From the NCBI RefSeq assembly GCF_026213295.1, contig NC_079412.1, forward strand, positions 795,656 to 859,655: DNA of 64,000 nt, in the 5' to 3' direction. Positions 53,247 to 63,991 of this stretch are shown one piece after another. Every line of letters starts with the position of its first letter. The stretch's first letter is position 1. The translations under genes were made by a program, and so were the position numbers. The notes under the pieces are model-generated. The model worked only from the letters and a program-made list of their open reading frames with translations, made no database searches and was not told the origin of the DNA. The DNA comes from Gadus chalcogrammus. Its lineage: Eukaryota > Chordata > Actinopteri > Gadiformes > Gadidae.

Positions 53247-54901
53247 CCAGCAGATCTGTCATCAGGCGCTGCTGGGTCTAGTGAGGCAGGACGAGTTGAG
53301 ATGGACGAGGCAGGGAGCACGGAGGCAGCGAGAGGAGAGACAGAGGCAGGTAGAGGAGGCACAGAGGCAGCGAGAGGAGGCACAGAGGCAGCGAGAGGAG
53401 GAGAGACAGAGGCAGCGAGAGGAGGAGACACAGAGGCAGCGAGAGGAGGAGACACAGAGGCAGGGGCAGTCAACGCAGAGGCAGGGAGAGGAGACGCAGA
53501 AGCAGGAGAGGGAGTGCAGTGCTGCCTGTGCAACCTGCATGTGGAGGGAGACCGGTTCACCCAGCACCTGTCGGACCACCACACGGAGGAGCAGTGTGAT
53601 ACCTGTGGGGCCAAGGTGCAGGGTACTGTTGGTCTTTTGAACCACATCGAAGTGGTTCACTATGCCTTCAGCATAGTGATAGATTATTTTATTGAAATCC
53701 CTGTTGACATTGTCACTTGGTTCTTCATGACTTTATATCCTTGTTCACAGTACATATCATATCATCCTTCTCTCCCACATGCTGTACATGACTCATGGCC
53801 AGGCAGCCCAGGACCCCGAAGTTCACAGGGTCTGTGAGTGTGTCTGCCTCAGACTCTTAAAAGAGTTTGAGCAGTCACGCAACAGGCCAAAGGACACAAA
53901 GGGGAAAACAATGCCCATCCCTCAGTCCATCGTAAGCGTGTACAGCCACATCAAACAGCTGCTGGAGGACAGCAGGGTTGTCTGTGATGACACAGACCTG
54001 GTTCTGGTGCCAGTAAACAACACCACAGTCTCTTCATGGTATGTGTTATTTCATTTACCTTTCCCATACAGTCAAGACAGTTTATAAAGATTTAACCTCA
54101 AGAAAAACCTCCACCTGCATGCTGGTTAGAAAATATGTAATAACCTTAGGGAGGGAGGATAGGCTTACATAAAATAATGAATGTTTGTGTTGTAGGCTGC
54201 TTAGGAGGGATAAAAGGAAGGACAGGGACATGCTGCTGCAAGGCACTGTACTGCCCAAACAGGTGCACCTGGCAGAGGAGCCTCTCCCTGCTCTGAACAC
54301 CCTTCCGGCTGCCCCTGTGCAACATGCACATGGGTCAATGACATTTGAGGAGCCTGAAAATCATGAGGGGGAAGCTTTCCCCCGCCAGCGCACTCTAGCG
54401 GTGAACAAGCCTCCGCCATCTCCACCTCCCCAGTTCCCTCCACAATTTGGGCCACTTCCTCCATTTCCTCATCTTCCCCCATATCCGCACTTTCCATTTC
54501 CATATCCTCATGCACCTCCACTTCCTCATGCTCCTCCATTTTACATTTCTACTCCATATCCTCATGCTCCTCCATATGCTCCTCCATATCCTCATGCTCC
54601 TCCATTTCATGCTCCTCCACTTCCTCAAGCTCCTCTGTTTCCTAATTCCCTATCTCCTGATGCTCCTCCATCCCAGCCAAGGCAACGCGCCTGGAGGCTC
54701 AATAAAGCTGCCCAGGAGGATGAGGAGCTTACGTCAAGGGGGGATCCGGCACGGAAGAGGCTGAGAAAAGAAAACTACCACTATACGTGCAAGGGGTGCG
54801 GCCAGGCCAAAAATAAAGTCACTGGACACACCCAGCTGAAGGGGCGGTGGTATTGTCCTGCCTCAGGAATGACCCTGGAAGAGTGGAGGAATAGTGTGTA
54901 G
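53247..54901 (+). pseudogene. Transposase remnant of copy C
   Basis: Exon 2 starts after a poly-C tract and CAG at 53247: PADLSSGAAGSSEAG, a repetitive TEAARGG segment, then CCLCNLHVEGDRFTQHLSDHH and CDTCGAKVQGTVGLLNHIE. At about 53665 it breaks directly into the intron preceding the penultimate exon (53781-54038), whose acceptor CACAG has become CACAT. The terminal exon 54196-54901 is open, has a long PHAPP-type proline/histidine stretch, and keeps CKGCGQAKNKVTGH and GRWYCPASG. The DUF6729-like and DDE-like parts are absent, so this copy cannot make an active enzyme. It could only be moved by another copy. Confidence 0.82.
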
Positions 54902-55600
54902 TTGCTGTCTTTCTGTCTGTCTGTCTCTCTGTTGTTTGTCTCTGTCTCTCTGTCTGTCTCTCTGTTATTCGTCTCTGTCGTTAAAATAAAGTTTAATAAT
55001 TGTATTTGAGCCAAGAACAGCCTTCACGTCTTTATTTAATTTCCTCTTGAATACCAGGACAGTGAGTGTCATCCATAATTGAATGTGATTGTTAAAACTA
55101 AAGCCAGTCAGAATCAGAATAAGCTTTATTGCCAGGAAGGTTTGCATCAACCAGGAATTCTTTGTGGGTAAGTTGGTGCAGAACATGTAATTGCACAACA
55201 AACAGTCAACATAAGATAAATAAGACATATAGTATAACCATATATAAAAAGAAAGAATGTACAGAAAGTGTATGTGCAATGTGTAAAGATAATTGTGTGT
55301 TACTGTAACACAAGGGCTTTTTATGTTAATTAAGTGTGTAGTGGAGTAAGAGTCCGTGTGTGTATCTGGGGGGGGGGGGGGACACGTGACTCGAGAACAA
55401 GCAAAGATGCAAACGATATCGCCAGAGCCCAGGTTTGAATCCTGCAAAAGACATGAAAATTAAAGTGATGATACTGTGTGTAAACAATGTTGAAAAGATA
55501 AGAGAGGTGATAAAAAATGATATAGTGCACGTTTTCCTCCTTTTTTCTCCTTTTCTTTTTCTCTCTTTCCCCCCTCTTTCCTCTCTCTTTTTCTCTTTTA
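54902..55600 (+). other. Copy C 3' untranslated region
   Basis: CT-rich CTGT repeats, AATAAA at 54985-54990, then a teleost-type repeat fragment (CAGAATCAGAATAAGCTTTA near 55106), a poly-G run at about 55370, and a T-arm-like 'cccaggtttgaatcctgc' near 55428 at the place corresponding to the tRNA-like element of copies A and B. No gene. Confidence 0.65.
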
Positions 55601-55632
55601 CCCCGGCCGGGCAGTCCCTTTTGCCCCTTTTT

Positions 55633-55638
55633 TGGGCG
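55633..55638. repeat. Single target copy between C and D
   Basis: TGGGCG, one mismatch from the TGGCCG target hexamer (same strand sense). It serves as the 3' flank of C and the 5' flank of D. Confidence 0.65.
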
Positions 55639-56329
55639 TACCTGTCAGTTTCTGGACTGTCTCCGAGGTCCTAACACATTACAAAAGGTCCAAACAATTC
55701 CGAACGAGGTCTGAACACATTCCTAACGAGATCCAAGAGTTTCAAACGAGGTCCGAACGAGGTCCGAACAAGGTCTGAACACTGTCCGAACACTGATTCC
55801 GAACTGTGTCACGTGACCGAGGAGGCGTGGTTATCGCTTTAGAGTCGCAGCCATTCTTTTCCACCGCATCACTACAGACTCGGGAAAAAGGTTTGGAAAC
55901 TTGATTAATACTCAGCAACACCATAAAAAACAAAACGGTTAACGATTGCATTTCTCGTCCCGGCAGCATGATATTCAACTTTGTATTTCAACTTTCTTGT
56001 TGCGTGGCCACTTGGCCACTTTGCTAACGGAGCTTCTGACTGCTGTGCATACTAACACTGTGTGGCTGCGGCCAGCAGTGTGGGGATATTGGCGATAAGA
56101 TAGAATCAGAAGACCAATAATAACTTATTTATTTGCCGTTTAATGATGTCTTGTGATGTGAAATAATTGTGCCAGGGTTCGTCCCCTCCGGTAATGGAGC
56201 CTCGTTATATGTTGGGGCAGAGTGCAGATGTGTCCAGACATGCTTATGACATGCTTGTGCCGAGTTTAATTATTAACAATAATAAAACAGTACTGCAAAA
56301 CATACCTACCTACCTACCTACCTACATAA

Positions 56330-56389
<60 letters not shown>

Positions 56390-56471
56390 TAATAATTTCC
56401 TCCACTCTGTCTGTCTGTACACACACATAGCCTAGCTCGACATTAACCTGTTTTATATTTAATGTTCGCAG
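55639..56471 (+). promoter_or_regulatory. Copy D 5' region with subterminal repeats
   Basis: A zone of GGTCCGAAC(G/A)A-type repeats at about 55670-55800 corresponds to the CAAGTCCTAA repeats of copy B. AT-rich sequence and a CA tract (56332-56388) follow. The last bases TTCGCAG form the acceptor of the first coding exon, so a 5' untranslated exon and the promoter should lie in this stretch; I cannot place the TSS. Confidence 0.55.
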
Positions 56472-56681
56472 ATGACTAAGACAGGAAAGCCAGACAGCTA
56501 CTGGAGGGACCTCTGTATAAAATATGCCCAGGGCCTTTACCGCTTCTCGACTGGCAAACGGCCAGGGGCCAAGAAGTGGAAAAAGGCCTTGGAGAACATC
56601 GATGCTTGCCCCCTGCAGAGCCATAGTGGTAGTAAGGATCTGTTCGGGAGAAGCCTTCAGTGCTCCTGTGGCTTCCACAAG
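56472..56681 (+). CDS. Copy D first coding exon (70 codons)
   Basis: MTKTGKPDSYWRDLCIKYAQ ... STGKRPGAKKWKKAL ... CSCGFHK, preceded by a TTCGCAG acceptor and followed by GTATGT. The short SYW/RPG/CxCGxH module is conserved with copy B, and no domain name is known to me. Confidence 0.72.
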
Positions 56682-56888
56682 GTATGTGAAATTGTTTTCC
56701 CCTGTGGGTTCCACAATGTAAGTGAGTTATTTACTAATTGATTGTTTACAGGTTTGCTTGTTTCTTCCTCTGGTGGGCTTCAGTGATTTTGCAGTAATGC
56801 CTGATGTATTTTAACAACTGGAGAAAACTAGTAGTGTAGGATTCTTAGATGTATGTACCATGGCCTCTCTTTGTGAACCCCCCCCCAG

Positions 56889-58283
56889 CCAGCAGATCTG
56901 TCATCAGGAGCTGGGTCCAGTGAGGCAGGAGTAGTTGAGACGGAGGCAAGGCGAGTCCGAGTCGGCTCAGAGGCAGGAAGAGGAGACACGGATGCACGGG
57001 AAGCCCGGTCCCACACAGAGGCATAGGCAGAGGCAGGGAGAGGAGACAAGGAGGCAGGGAGAAGAGACACAGAGACAAGGAGAGGAGTCACGGATGCAGG
57101 GGGAGCCCGGTCCCACAAAGAGGCAGAGGCAGAGAGAGGAGACATGGAGGCAGGGCCATCAGTGGCAGGACAGGAATTGCAGTGCTACGGGTGCAACCAG
57201 CTTGTGGAGGCAGCACATTTTTCAGAGCACCTGTCTGACCACCATACTCAGGAGACGTGTGACACCTGTGGGGCCAAGGTGCAGGGTACTGTTGGTCTTT
57301 TGAACCATATTCAACAGGTTCACTATGCAGGATTCGTTATGCCATCAATGCAAAAGCCAACAGTCCTAACATCGAAGCCAACGCCATCACCACCGAAACC
57401 CACACTACTAACACCGATGCCAACTCCATCTCTGCTCCCTCCTTCAAATAGCTGTGCCACGCCATACCACATTGCAACTCCACCTAAACCAACTCCAGTA
57501 GTTTGGAAAGGTTTTCTTCCCGATCAGTTTCGGAAAGTAATCCAACCGGCAGATCAGGTGTGGATTGCCAAGTGTCTATATGAGCGTACAGGTCAGCTCA
57601 AGCAGAAATTTGAAGCCTGCTGGTTTCACCCCCCACTGGAGCCCAAACCCTCTCGTCCTGAGCCTGGGTGGTACCACCGGCAGAGGCTGTTCCTCTGGGC
57701 ACCCATGAGGATGTGGGGGATTTCCTTAAAATGCCCAAAATGTTCCGGGAAAATGAACAGCTCCGGGATATACAGAAAGGTCAGGGAGGTGATCGATGTG
57801 GATAGCCGCTATTACCTAGTGGGAGGGGACTATCCACTTTGCAGCAAGTGTTCGAACCCTTCCCTCTTAGTCTGCCCATTGAGCCAGGATATTCTGTCCC
57901 AGTTGGATGTGGCACACAGGAGCCTGTTCCCCGCTGTCCTCACAACCCAGCTGGCTCTGGACAGGAAAGCTGTGACTTTCCTGAAGCCAAGGACCAGTGG
58001 AAACAGTTCCTCCTACGTCCAGTCTGCGATGGAAGAAGCGCACAGTGAGGAGTGGGCACGGCAGACCATCAGCTACCTCTCGGACTGTGAGTGGCACAAG
58101 AAGATGGCTACCTTCATCCCCTCTGCAGCTGTCTATCTTCCTCCACCAACCTTCAGGCCCCTTCCACTTGCTCAATGGTTTGAGACGGTCCACTCCAACG
58201 ACATTCTCAGCCATCTGGATGAGATGAAGGGAGTGATCACTTCTACCTATGGTAGAATTCTGAAAATGGATTCAACAAAGAAG
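56889..58283 (+). pseudogene. Copy D exon 2: zinc fingers and DUF6729-like region
   Basis: Begins in phase 0 after CCCCCCAG. A Glu/Arg/Gly-rich repetitive region contains the in-frame TAG at 57024. Downstream of it, open from 57144: CYGCNQLVEAAHFSEHLSDHH, CDTCGAKVQGTVGLLNHIQQ, FLPDQFRKVI, WYHRQRLFLWAPMRMWGISL, YYLVGGDYPLCSKC, MDSTKK, then GTTAGC donor. Confidence 0.77.
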
Positions 58284-58371
58284 GTTAGCATAAAAACTAT
58301 ATAAAATATAACATGTATAATTACAAAACAGGAAATTGGTTTACTTCTTAGTGCTTGTGTTTGTTTTACAG

Positions 58372-58595
58372 ATCACCAAGAAGCTGGCTGGCGGGATCGG
58401 GGACAGTGCTGCATGGATATGCATGGATGTCCAATATCGGAAACGAGTTAGGCCAGGTCCTGAACTCTGTTCTGACGTCGGGTGAAGGTGCAGGGTTGGA
58501 AGAGTTGTGCCAAGGCGTCGTTACTCGGTACAAGAATGCAGGCCAAGCTGAACCTGAGGCCATCTATGTCGACCGAGACTGCTGCAGCCAGACAG
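58372..58595 (+). pseudogene. Copy D exon with first Asp motif, 10-bp insertion
   Basis: 224 bases against 214 in A and B. The extra ten bases duplicate 'atgcatggat' near 58418 and shift the frame between ITKKLAGGIGDSAAW and MSNIGNELGQ. The YVDRDCC motif is intact downstream. Confidence 0.75.
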
Positions 58596-58606
58596 GTGGG
58601 TGAAAA

Positions 58607-58607
<1 letters not shown>

Positions 58608-58699
<92 letters not shown>
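58608..58699. repeat. (CA)n microsatellite in copy D intron
   Basis: About 45 CA units right after the splice donor at 58596. Confidence 0.96.
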
Positions 58700-58701
<2 letters not shown>

Positions 58702-58819
58702 GTTAGAACCATTTGTTATAAATGTATTGAAGTGGTACAGGCAATTGGGAATTTGCTTAATCATGGTGTAACCACACACAGGGTTAGGTTGGTCTATGTA
58801 ATTATGTTGTTTTTTACAG

Positions 58820-59401
58820 GCGTGTCTTCAGTGGCTAAGCTGTTTCACCCATGGCAAACTGCAGTGTGCTTGGACAGCTTCCACTTCATGAGGCGCTTTA
58901 ACTGCGGCCTCACAACAGAACACCACCCTCCGTATGGTATTTTCTGTGCCAAGCTTTCCTCCTGCATTTTTGCATGGGACCAGGAGGATGTGCAACGCCT
59001 GAAGGAGGCCAAGAGAGAAGAGTGGAAGAGCAGCCACAGCGGGCATACTCCCACTGAGGAGCAGCTCATGGCCACCATCAGTCCAGGCGAACTGAAGAGA
59101 CACTGCAGGAGGAGGACCCGTGGAGTGGAGGAGATGCGGGGCATGATCTCAGGGCTGCTGGAATCAGTGTGGGAGCTGACGGACACCACAGGGCTGCGTC
59201 TGGTGAGCCATGACAGCATGCGCCATGTCTGGGAAGTGCAGCAGAAGCACCTGGAGTGCCTCCAAGACCCTGCAGGTGTGGCACTGTACACGAAGGTGGG
59301 GACACTCCAGAAGGGCGGCAAAGAGCTGGACGTCCTATGGTGTGGTAGGGGGTCCTCCTCCCTGGAGAGTTTTCACAGAGACCAGTGCGCTTTTATTCCA
59401 G
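58820..59401 (+). CDS. Copy D exon with second Asp and Glu of the DDE-like core
   Basis: Open throughout: CLDSFHFMRRF, TRGVEEMRGMIS, VWEVQQKHLE, RGSSSLESFHRDQ. Three bases shorter than in A and B. Ends CCAG|GTACAT. Confidence 0.75.
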
Positions 59402-59573
59402 GTACATTTGCATCAAGACATACTGTATTGTATGTCTTTTTTTAAATGTTCTTTTCTGTTAGGACAGAGAATGTGTTGTAATTATTCAAAATAACAAAAT
59501 GACCACTGTCGGGTATTCATGTGTATTCACTTTACAATAATGGTTGACTAAACATAGTATTTATTGTTCCTTA

Positions 59574-60422
59574 TGGCCTGTTTACACCTACCCGATAGTG
59601 GGCCCCGATGGTGCCCGATGGTTAAATCAGCAGCTATTGTTATAACATCGGCAAATAGCGTGGTTGCATCGGGAAACACCGTTACTCTTCCCGGGAACAT
59701 CGTTAGACAACGGGAAGAAATGCTCAATGATCGGGCAACATCGGGCAACATCGGCAAAGAACGAACATGTTTGTTAATTTTGGGTCTATCGGGGTAGAAT
59801 CGGTTACCAGGTGTTGCTATGGGCTAATCGGCTATAATCGGGAATAGAACGGGAGTATAACGTAAGACGTCGCAAATCGTTCGGGAATTTTCCTGGGCAC
59901 ATCGGCTATATTCGTTAATCTTCCGCGCTTTATCGTGTTTTATCGTCTTTATCGGCAACCTCAACACACCAAAGACCCTCGAGAACCCTAGACAAATAAT
60001 GATTGTGAGTGACCAGATTGTGTTAAGGAAGACCCTCAATCTGCCACTTGGGTATAAATAGGGGATGATGGATGGATGTCCTACTTTTATAATTACAGTG
60101 TACTTCGCCCATTTAGAACCGGCGTTCTATTATTATAAAATCGCTATTGTAATATAAATAAATATCAGTCTAAACCAGTCTCCCCTTTGCCTTCTCCCGA
60201 AATGACGCCAAATGACGTCAAATGACGCCAAACGCACTTCGGGTGTATTCCCTGGCATAAATCGTTATGTTATCGTAATAACATCGGGTATGTGTAAATG
60301 CTACCCCGATAAATTGACCCGATCATACATTTTTAGCCCGATGTCACCCGAATCACCCCGACTTCCACATCGGTGGTCCATCGGCCATTAGCGGCCATTA
60401 GCGGGATGGTGTAAACGGGGCA
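59574..60422. mobile_element. 849-bp MITE, PIF/Harbinger-like, nested in copy D
   Basis: Ends TGGCCTGTTTACACC and GGTGTAAACGGGGCA form a terminal inverted repeat with two mismatches. Both sides are flanked by TTA (59571-59573, 60423-60425). No transposase ORF. The interior is rich in CATCGGG-type motifs. TTA duplications are typical of PIF/Harbinger. Confidence 0.82.
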
Positions 60423-62076
60423 TTAGGCTGGCGGTGCAATGCTGTTCATACACAGATGTACATGCTGGAGGGAGTATCGAGGTGGAACATGGGCCGGGCC
60501 AAGGAGGCAGTAGATGTGGAGGGGGTCCCTCGCAGGTACTTGAGGAGGAGGATGAGCCGGATGACACCATCAGCATGACTGACATTCTGTGCCAGTCAGC
60601 TGTGATAGGGGCTGGTGATCCTCCAGGTGCTGTGGTGGGTGACGCTGAACCCGGACCCCTCGTCACACAGGTCAATAACACTTTCTATAACACCTTACTC
60701 AAAAACACAAAATTTGACCGAAGTAAATGTGGTTACAGGTCTTGAAAATCCCCTTGCAGGTGCAGTTGCATGTCTCTGAATTCCCCTCGCAGGTGCTTGA
60801 GGCGGAGGAGGAGCCAGATGACACCATCAGCATGACTGAGCACACAAGTGATCCTCCAGGTGCTGTGGAGGGTGACGATGAACCCGGACCCCTCGTCACA
60901 CAGGTCAATAACACTTTCTGTAACGCCTTACTCAAAAACACAATATTTAACTGACGTAAATGTGGTTACATTTTAATAAGATAAATGAATGTAAAATCAG
61001 CATTGCTCACATATTAAAAACAAGAGTGTACATTTATTTGCTTGGTTTTTCTTTTTCTCACTTATCAATTTTCAGACCAGCCAATGTGACTCAAGGGGCG
61101 TTGTGGGATGGGATGCGGTTGATAACCTTGCAGGCTACCTAGTTGGCTTGAATCGCACCATCACTGCCTTGTCATTGAAGGAGGAAGCGGACATAGTCCA
61201 GCTATATACAGCTCTCCATGACATGGACTAGAAGCATTCAAGGTACAAAACAGTAATTATTTTGTACACCAGAATTAAACATACATTCTATGGAATGAAT
61301 GAAGAATATGGATGTTTCTTTCACCGTTTAGCTACACCCAGAAGGCTAGAAAGAAAGGACAGGCATCAGGAGGACCATGGAGAGCACCGAGGAGGCCGAG
61401 TGGCTCTGCTCCTGGACAGCAGGCGGCAGAGAGGTGCTTGACCAAAATTTGCAATCATTTTGGTTCAATACAAATCATTGATTAAGAGACAGCACATGTC
61501 ACTGTGAAAAGTATTTATTAAGTGTTAACTTAATAAATAAAGTTAAATACTTTATTGCAATCCCTATTGACATTGTTACTTGGTTCTTCACGACTTTACA
61601 TCCTTGTTCACAGTCCAGATCATATCATACTTCTTTCCCACAGACTATACATGACTCACGGCCAAGCAACCCAGGATCCAGAACACGACAGGGTCAGTGA
61701 GTGTGTCTGCCTCAGACTGGCAAAGGAGTTCGAGCAGTCCCGCAACAGGCCCAAGGACACGAGGGGGAAAACCCTGCCCATCCCTCAGTCGATTGTGAGT
61801 GTCTACAGCCACATTAGACAGCTGCTGGAGGACAGCAGGGTTATCGTGGTCCAGACGGCGCTGGCTCTGGTGCCGGTGAACAACACCACGATCTCTGCAT
61901 GGTATGTGTTATTTCATTTACCTTCCCCATACAGCCAAGACAGTATGTAAATATTTTACCTTAAGAAAAACCTCCACCTGCATGCTTGTTAGAAAATATG
62001 TAATACACAGTATGTAATAACCTTAGGGAGGGAGGATAGGCTTACACATATAAAATAATGAATGTTTGTCTTGTAG

Positions 62077-62781
62077 GCTGCTTAGGAGGGACAAGAGGAA
62101 GGACAGGAACATGCTGCTGCAGGGCAATGTTCTCCCTCAACAGCTATACCTGGCCAAGGAGCCTCTCCCTTCAACAAACACTCTCCCGGCTGCCCCTGTG
62201 CAACATGCACATGAGATGACATTTGAGGAGCCCGAAAACCGTGAGGGGGAAGCTTTCCCCCGCCAGCGCACTCTAGCGGCAAACAAGCCTACTGTCATCT
62301 CTCCGCCACCTCCACCTCCTCAGTTCCATCCACAATTTGGGCCAGCTCCTCCTTTTTCATATGCTCCCCCATTTCCCCACTTTCCATTCCCCATGCTCCT
62401 CCTTTTCCGTATGCTCCCCCCTATCCGCACATTCCATTCACCCATGCCCCTCCTATGCCTCATGCTCCCCCATTTCCATCTGCACATGATCCTCCTTTAC
62501 CTCAGGCTCCTCAATGTCAAGCTCCTCCAGAGTGCCTTCCAGGTGCCCAGCCAAGGCAACGTACCTGGAGGCTGAACAAAGCTGCCCATGAGGATGAGGA
62601 TCTAATGGCAAGGGGGGAACCGCCACGGAAGAGGCTGACGAAGGAAAAGTACCACTACACCTGCAAGAAGTGTGGCTTGGACAAAAACAAAAAAACCGGA
62701 CACACCCAGCTGAAGGGGCGGTGGTACTGTCTAGAGTCAGGACAGACCCTGGATGACTGGAGGAAGAGTGTAGGCCTTTAG
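62077..62781 (+). pseudogene. Copy D terminal exon with frameshift
   Basis: LLRRDKRKDRNMLLQG ... EEPENREGEAFPRQRTL, then a Pro/His-rich PHAPP-type stretch in which the frame shifts by one base near 62390. The conserved tail CKKCGLDKNKKTGH / GRWYCLESG follows, with a stop at 62779-62781. Confidence 0.76.
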
Positions 62782-62942
62782 TCACCATTACTTGTCTCTC
62801 TCTCTGTTGTTTGTCGGTCTGGCTCTGTGTTGTTCGTGTCTGTCTCCCTGTGTGATCCCGACCAAGGCCTCGTAAGCCAGGCCGGTAAGTTTTTTTTTTT
62901 TTGGATACGCCCACACCTGGTCCACTAGTTGGGTGTTGACCT

Positions 62943-63024
<82 letters not shown>

Positions 63025-63083
63025 GGGTGACCTGGATCAGACAGGGGCACAGTATTCTGCTGCGGGGCCAGGGCTGCGGTGCG

Positions 63084-63157
<74 letters not shown>

Positions 63158-63916
63158 TCTGTGTTGTCTGTTTGTTACAATAAAGTTCAATCATTTTATT
63201 TGAGCCAAGAACAGCCTTCGCGTTTTTATTTAATTTCCCCTTGAATAACAGGACAGTGACAGTGTCATCCATTGAATGTAATTGTGAAAACCAAAGCCAG
63301 AATCATTTACATTTACATTTATTCACAAAACCCAACATCTTTGCTGCTCAATTTGAAATTTGTTTTATTCACTTGTGCTGCACAGATGTAGTCTCTCAAA
63401 TAATTGAGGTTACCATAAAAAAGGAGGAGAAACATGATGGGGGTGTTATTTACAGTTATAGACTGTTAATACTGTTGTAACTTTAAATGTAGCATATGAT
63501 ATTTTGAGTTAATTGTTTGAATATTGTATTATATTTCATCATATTAAATGCATTCATGTGCATAATTGCATAATAACAGTGTTATGACTTTGGTGATTTG
63601 TATGGAAATAGCGTTTGTGTGTTAAAAATGACTGCGCTACCCAAATGCATTGCATGTATGATGTATACTTCCGGAATGCGCTACGAGACGAGAGAGCAAG
63701 CGAAGATGCAAGCGATATTGCCACAGCATCGGTACGATTCCCGCAAGAGACATGAAAATTAAAGTGATGATAAACCTTGCAATGAGTGCAGAACTGTGTG
63801 TAAACAATGTTGAGAAGATAAGAGAGTAGATAAAAAAATATATAGCGTACGTTCTCCTTTTCTTTCTCTCTTTCCCCCCCTCTTTCCCCTCTCTTTTTCC
63901 CTTTTGCCCCATTTTA
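62782..63916 (+). other. Copy D 3' untranslated and terminal region
   Basis: Two (TG)n blocks (62943-63020 and 63087-63155), AATAAA at 63179-63184, AT-rich sequence, then the stretch shared with copy C ('gcaagagacatgaaaattaa', near 63733) and a terminal C/T-rich tract ending CCCTTTTGCCCC. No gene seen. Confidence 0.68.
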
Positions 63917-63991
63917 AACTGTGTGGTTAAGGTGATGGACTAGAAATCCATTGGGGTCTCCCCGCGCAGGTTCGAATCCTGCCGTCAACGG
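63917..63991 (+). pseudogene. Decayed tRNA-Ser(AGA) on plus, interrupted by copy D
   Basis: ACTGTGTGGTTAAGGTGATG, anticodon AGA, variable arm and T arm as in the decayed Ser copies of array 1, but inverted. Its 5' end is replaced by the 3' end of copy D. Confidence 0.88.

Larger units (their letters stand above)
53085..55632 (+). mobile_element. tRNA-Ser-targeted transposon, copy C (internally deleted)
   Basis: About 2.5 kb. Left 32 bases (53085-53116, ending TGCCCGGCCGGGG) are an inverted copy of the right 33 (55601-55632/3, starting CCCCGGCCGGGCAGTCCC). Inside are the intron before exon 2, the start of exon 2, an internal deletion equivalent to about 4.2 kb of copy D, and the last two exons. 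The 5' end and first exon are missing and replaced by the inverted 3' terminus. Confidence 0.85.
56472..62781 (+). pseudogene. Candidate transposase gene of copy D
   Basis: Exons: 56472-56681, 56889-58283, 58372-58595, 58820-59401, from 60427 (fused), exon-6-like pieces in 60530-60903, 61076-61242, 61332-61433, 61644-61901, 62077-62781. Exon phases agree with A and B. Relative to them, D has one extra intron (61243-61331), a GT rather than GC donor after the DDE exon, and a tandem duplication of the exon-6 region (60525-60745 and 60777-60960). Disabling changes: TAG at 57024-57026, 10-base insertion in exon 3, loss of most of exon 5, TAG at 61229-61231, frameshift in the last exon. It was once the same protein as in copy A. 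Confidence 0.78.
55639..63916 (+). mobile_element. tRNA-Ser-targeted transposon, copy D (near full length, degenerate)
   Basis: 5' end TACCTGTCAG aligns with copy B's TACCCTCCGC after the target hexamer. About 8.3 kb, including a nested 849-bp MITE and large microsatellites. The 3' end (CCCTTTTGCCCCATTTT) abuts a decayed tRNA-Ser(AGA) at the position equivalent to the A-box insertion point. Exons match B, but the gene carries a nonsense codon at 57024, a 10-bp insertion near 58418, a deletion between exons 5 and 6, a nonsense codon at 61229 and a frameshift near 62390. Confidence 0.82.

Noticed and set aside
55105..55330. Possible gene in the C 3' region
   Set aside because: The sequence resembles a common teleost interspersed repeat (CAGAATCAG...AAGCTTTATT) and has no convincing coding frame.
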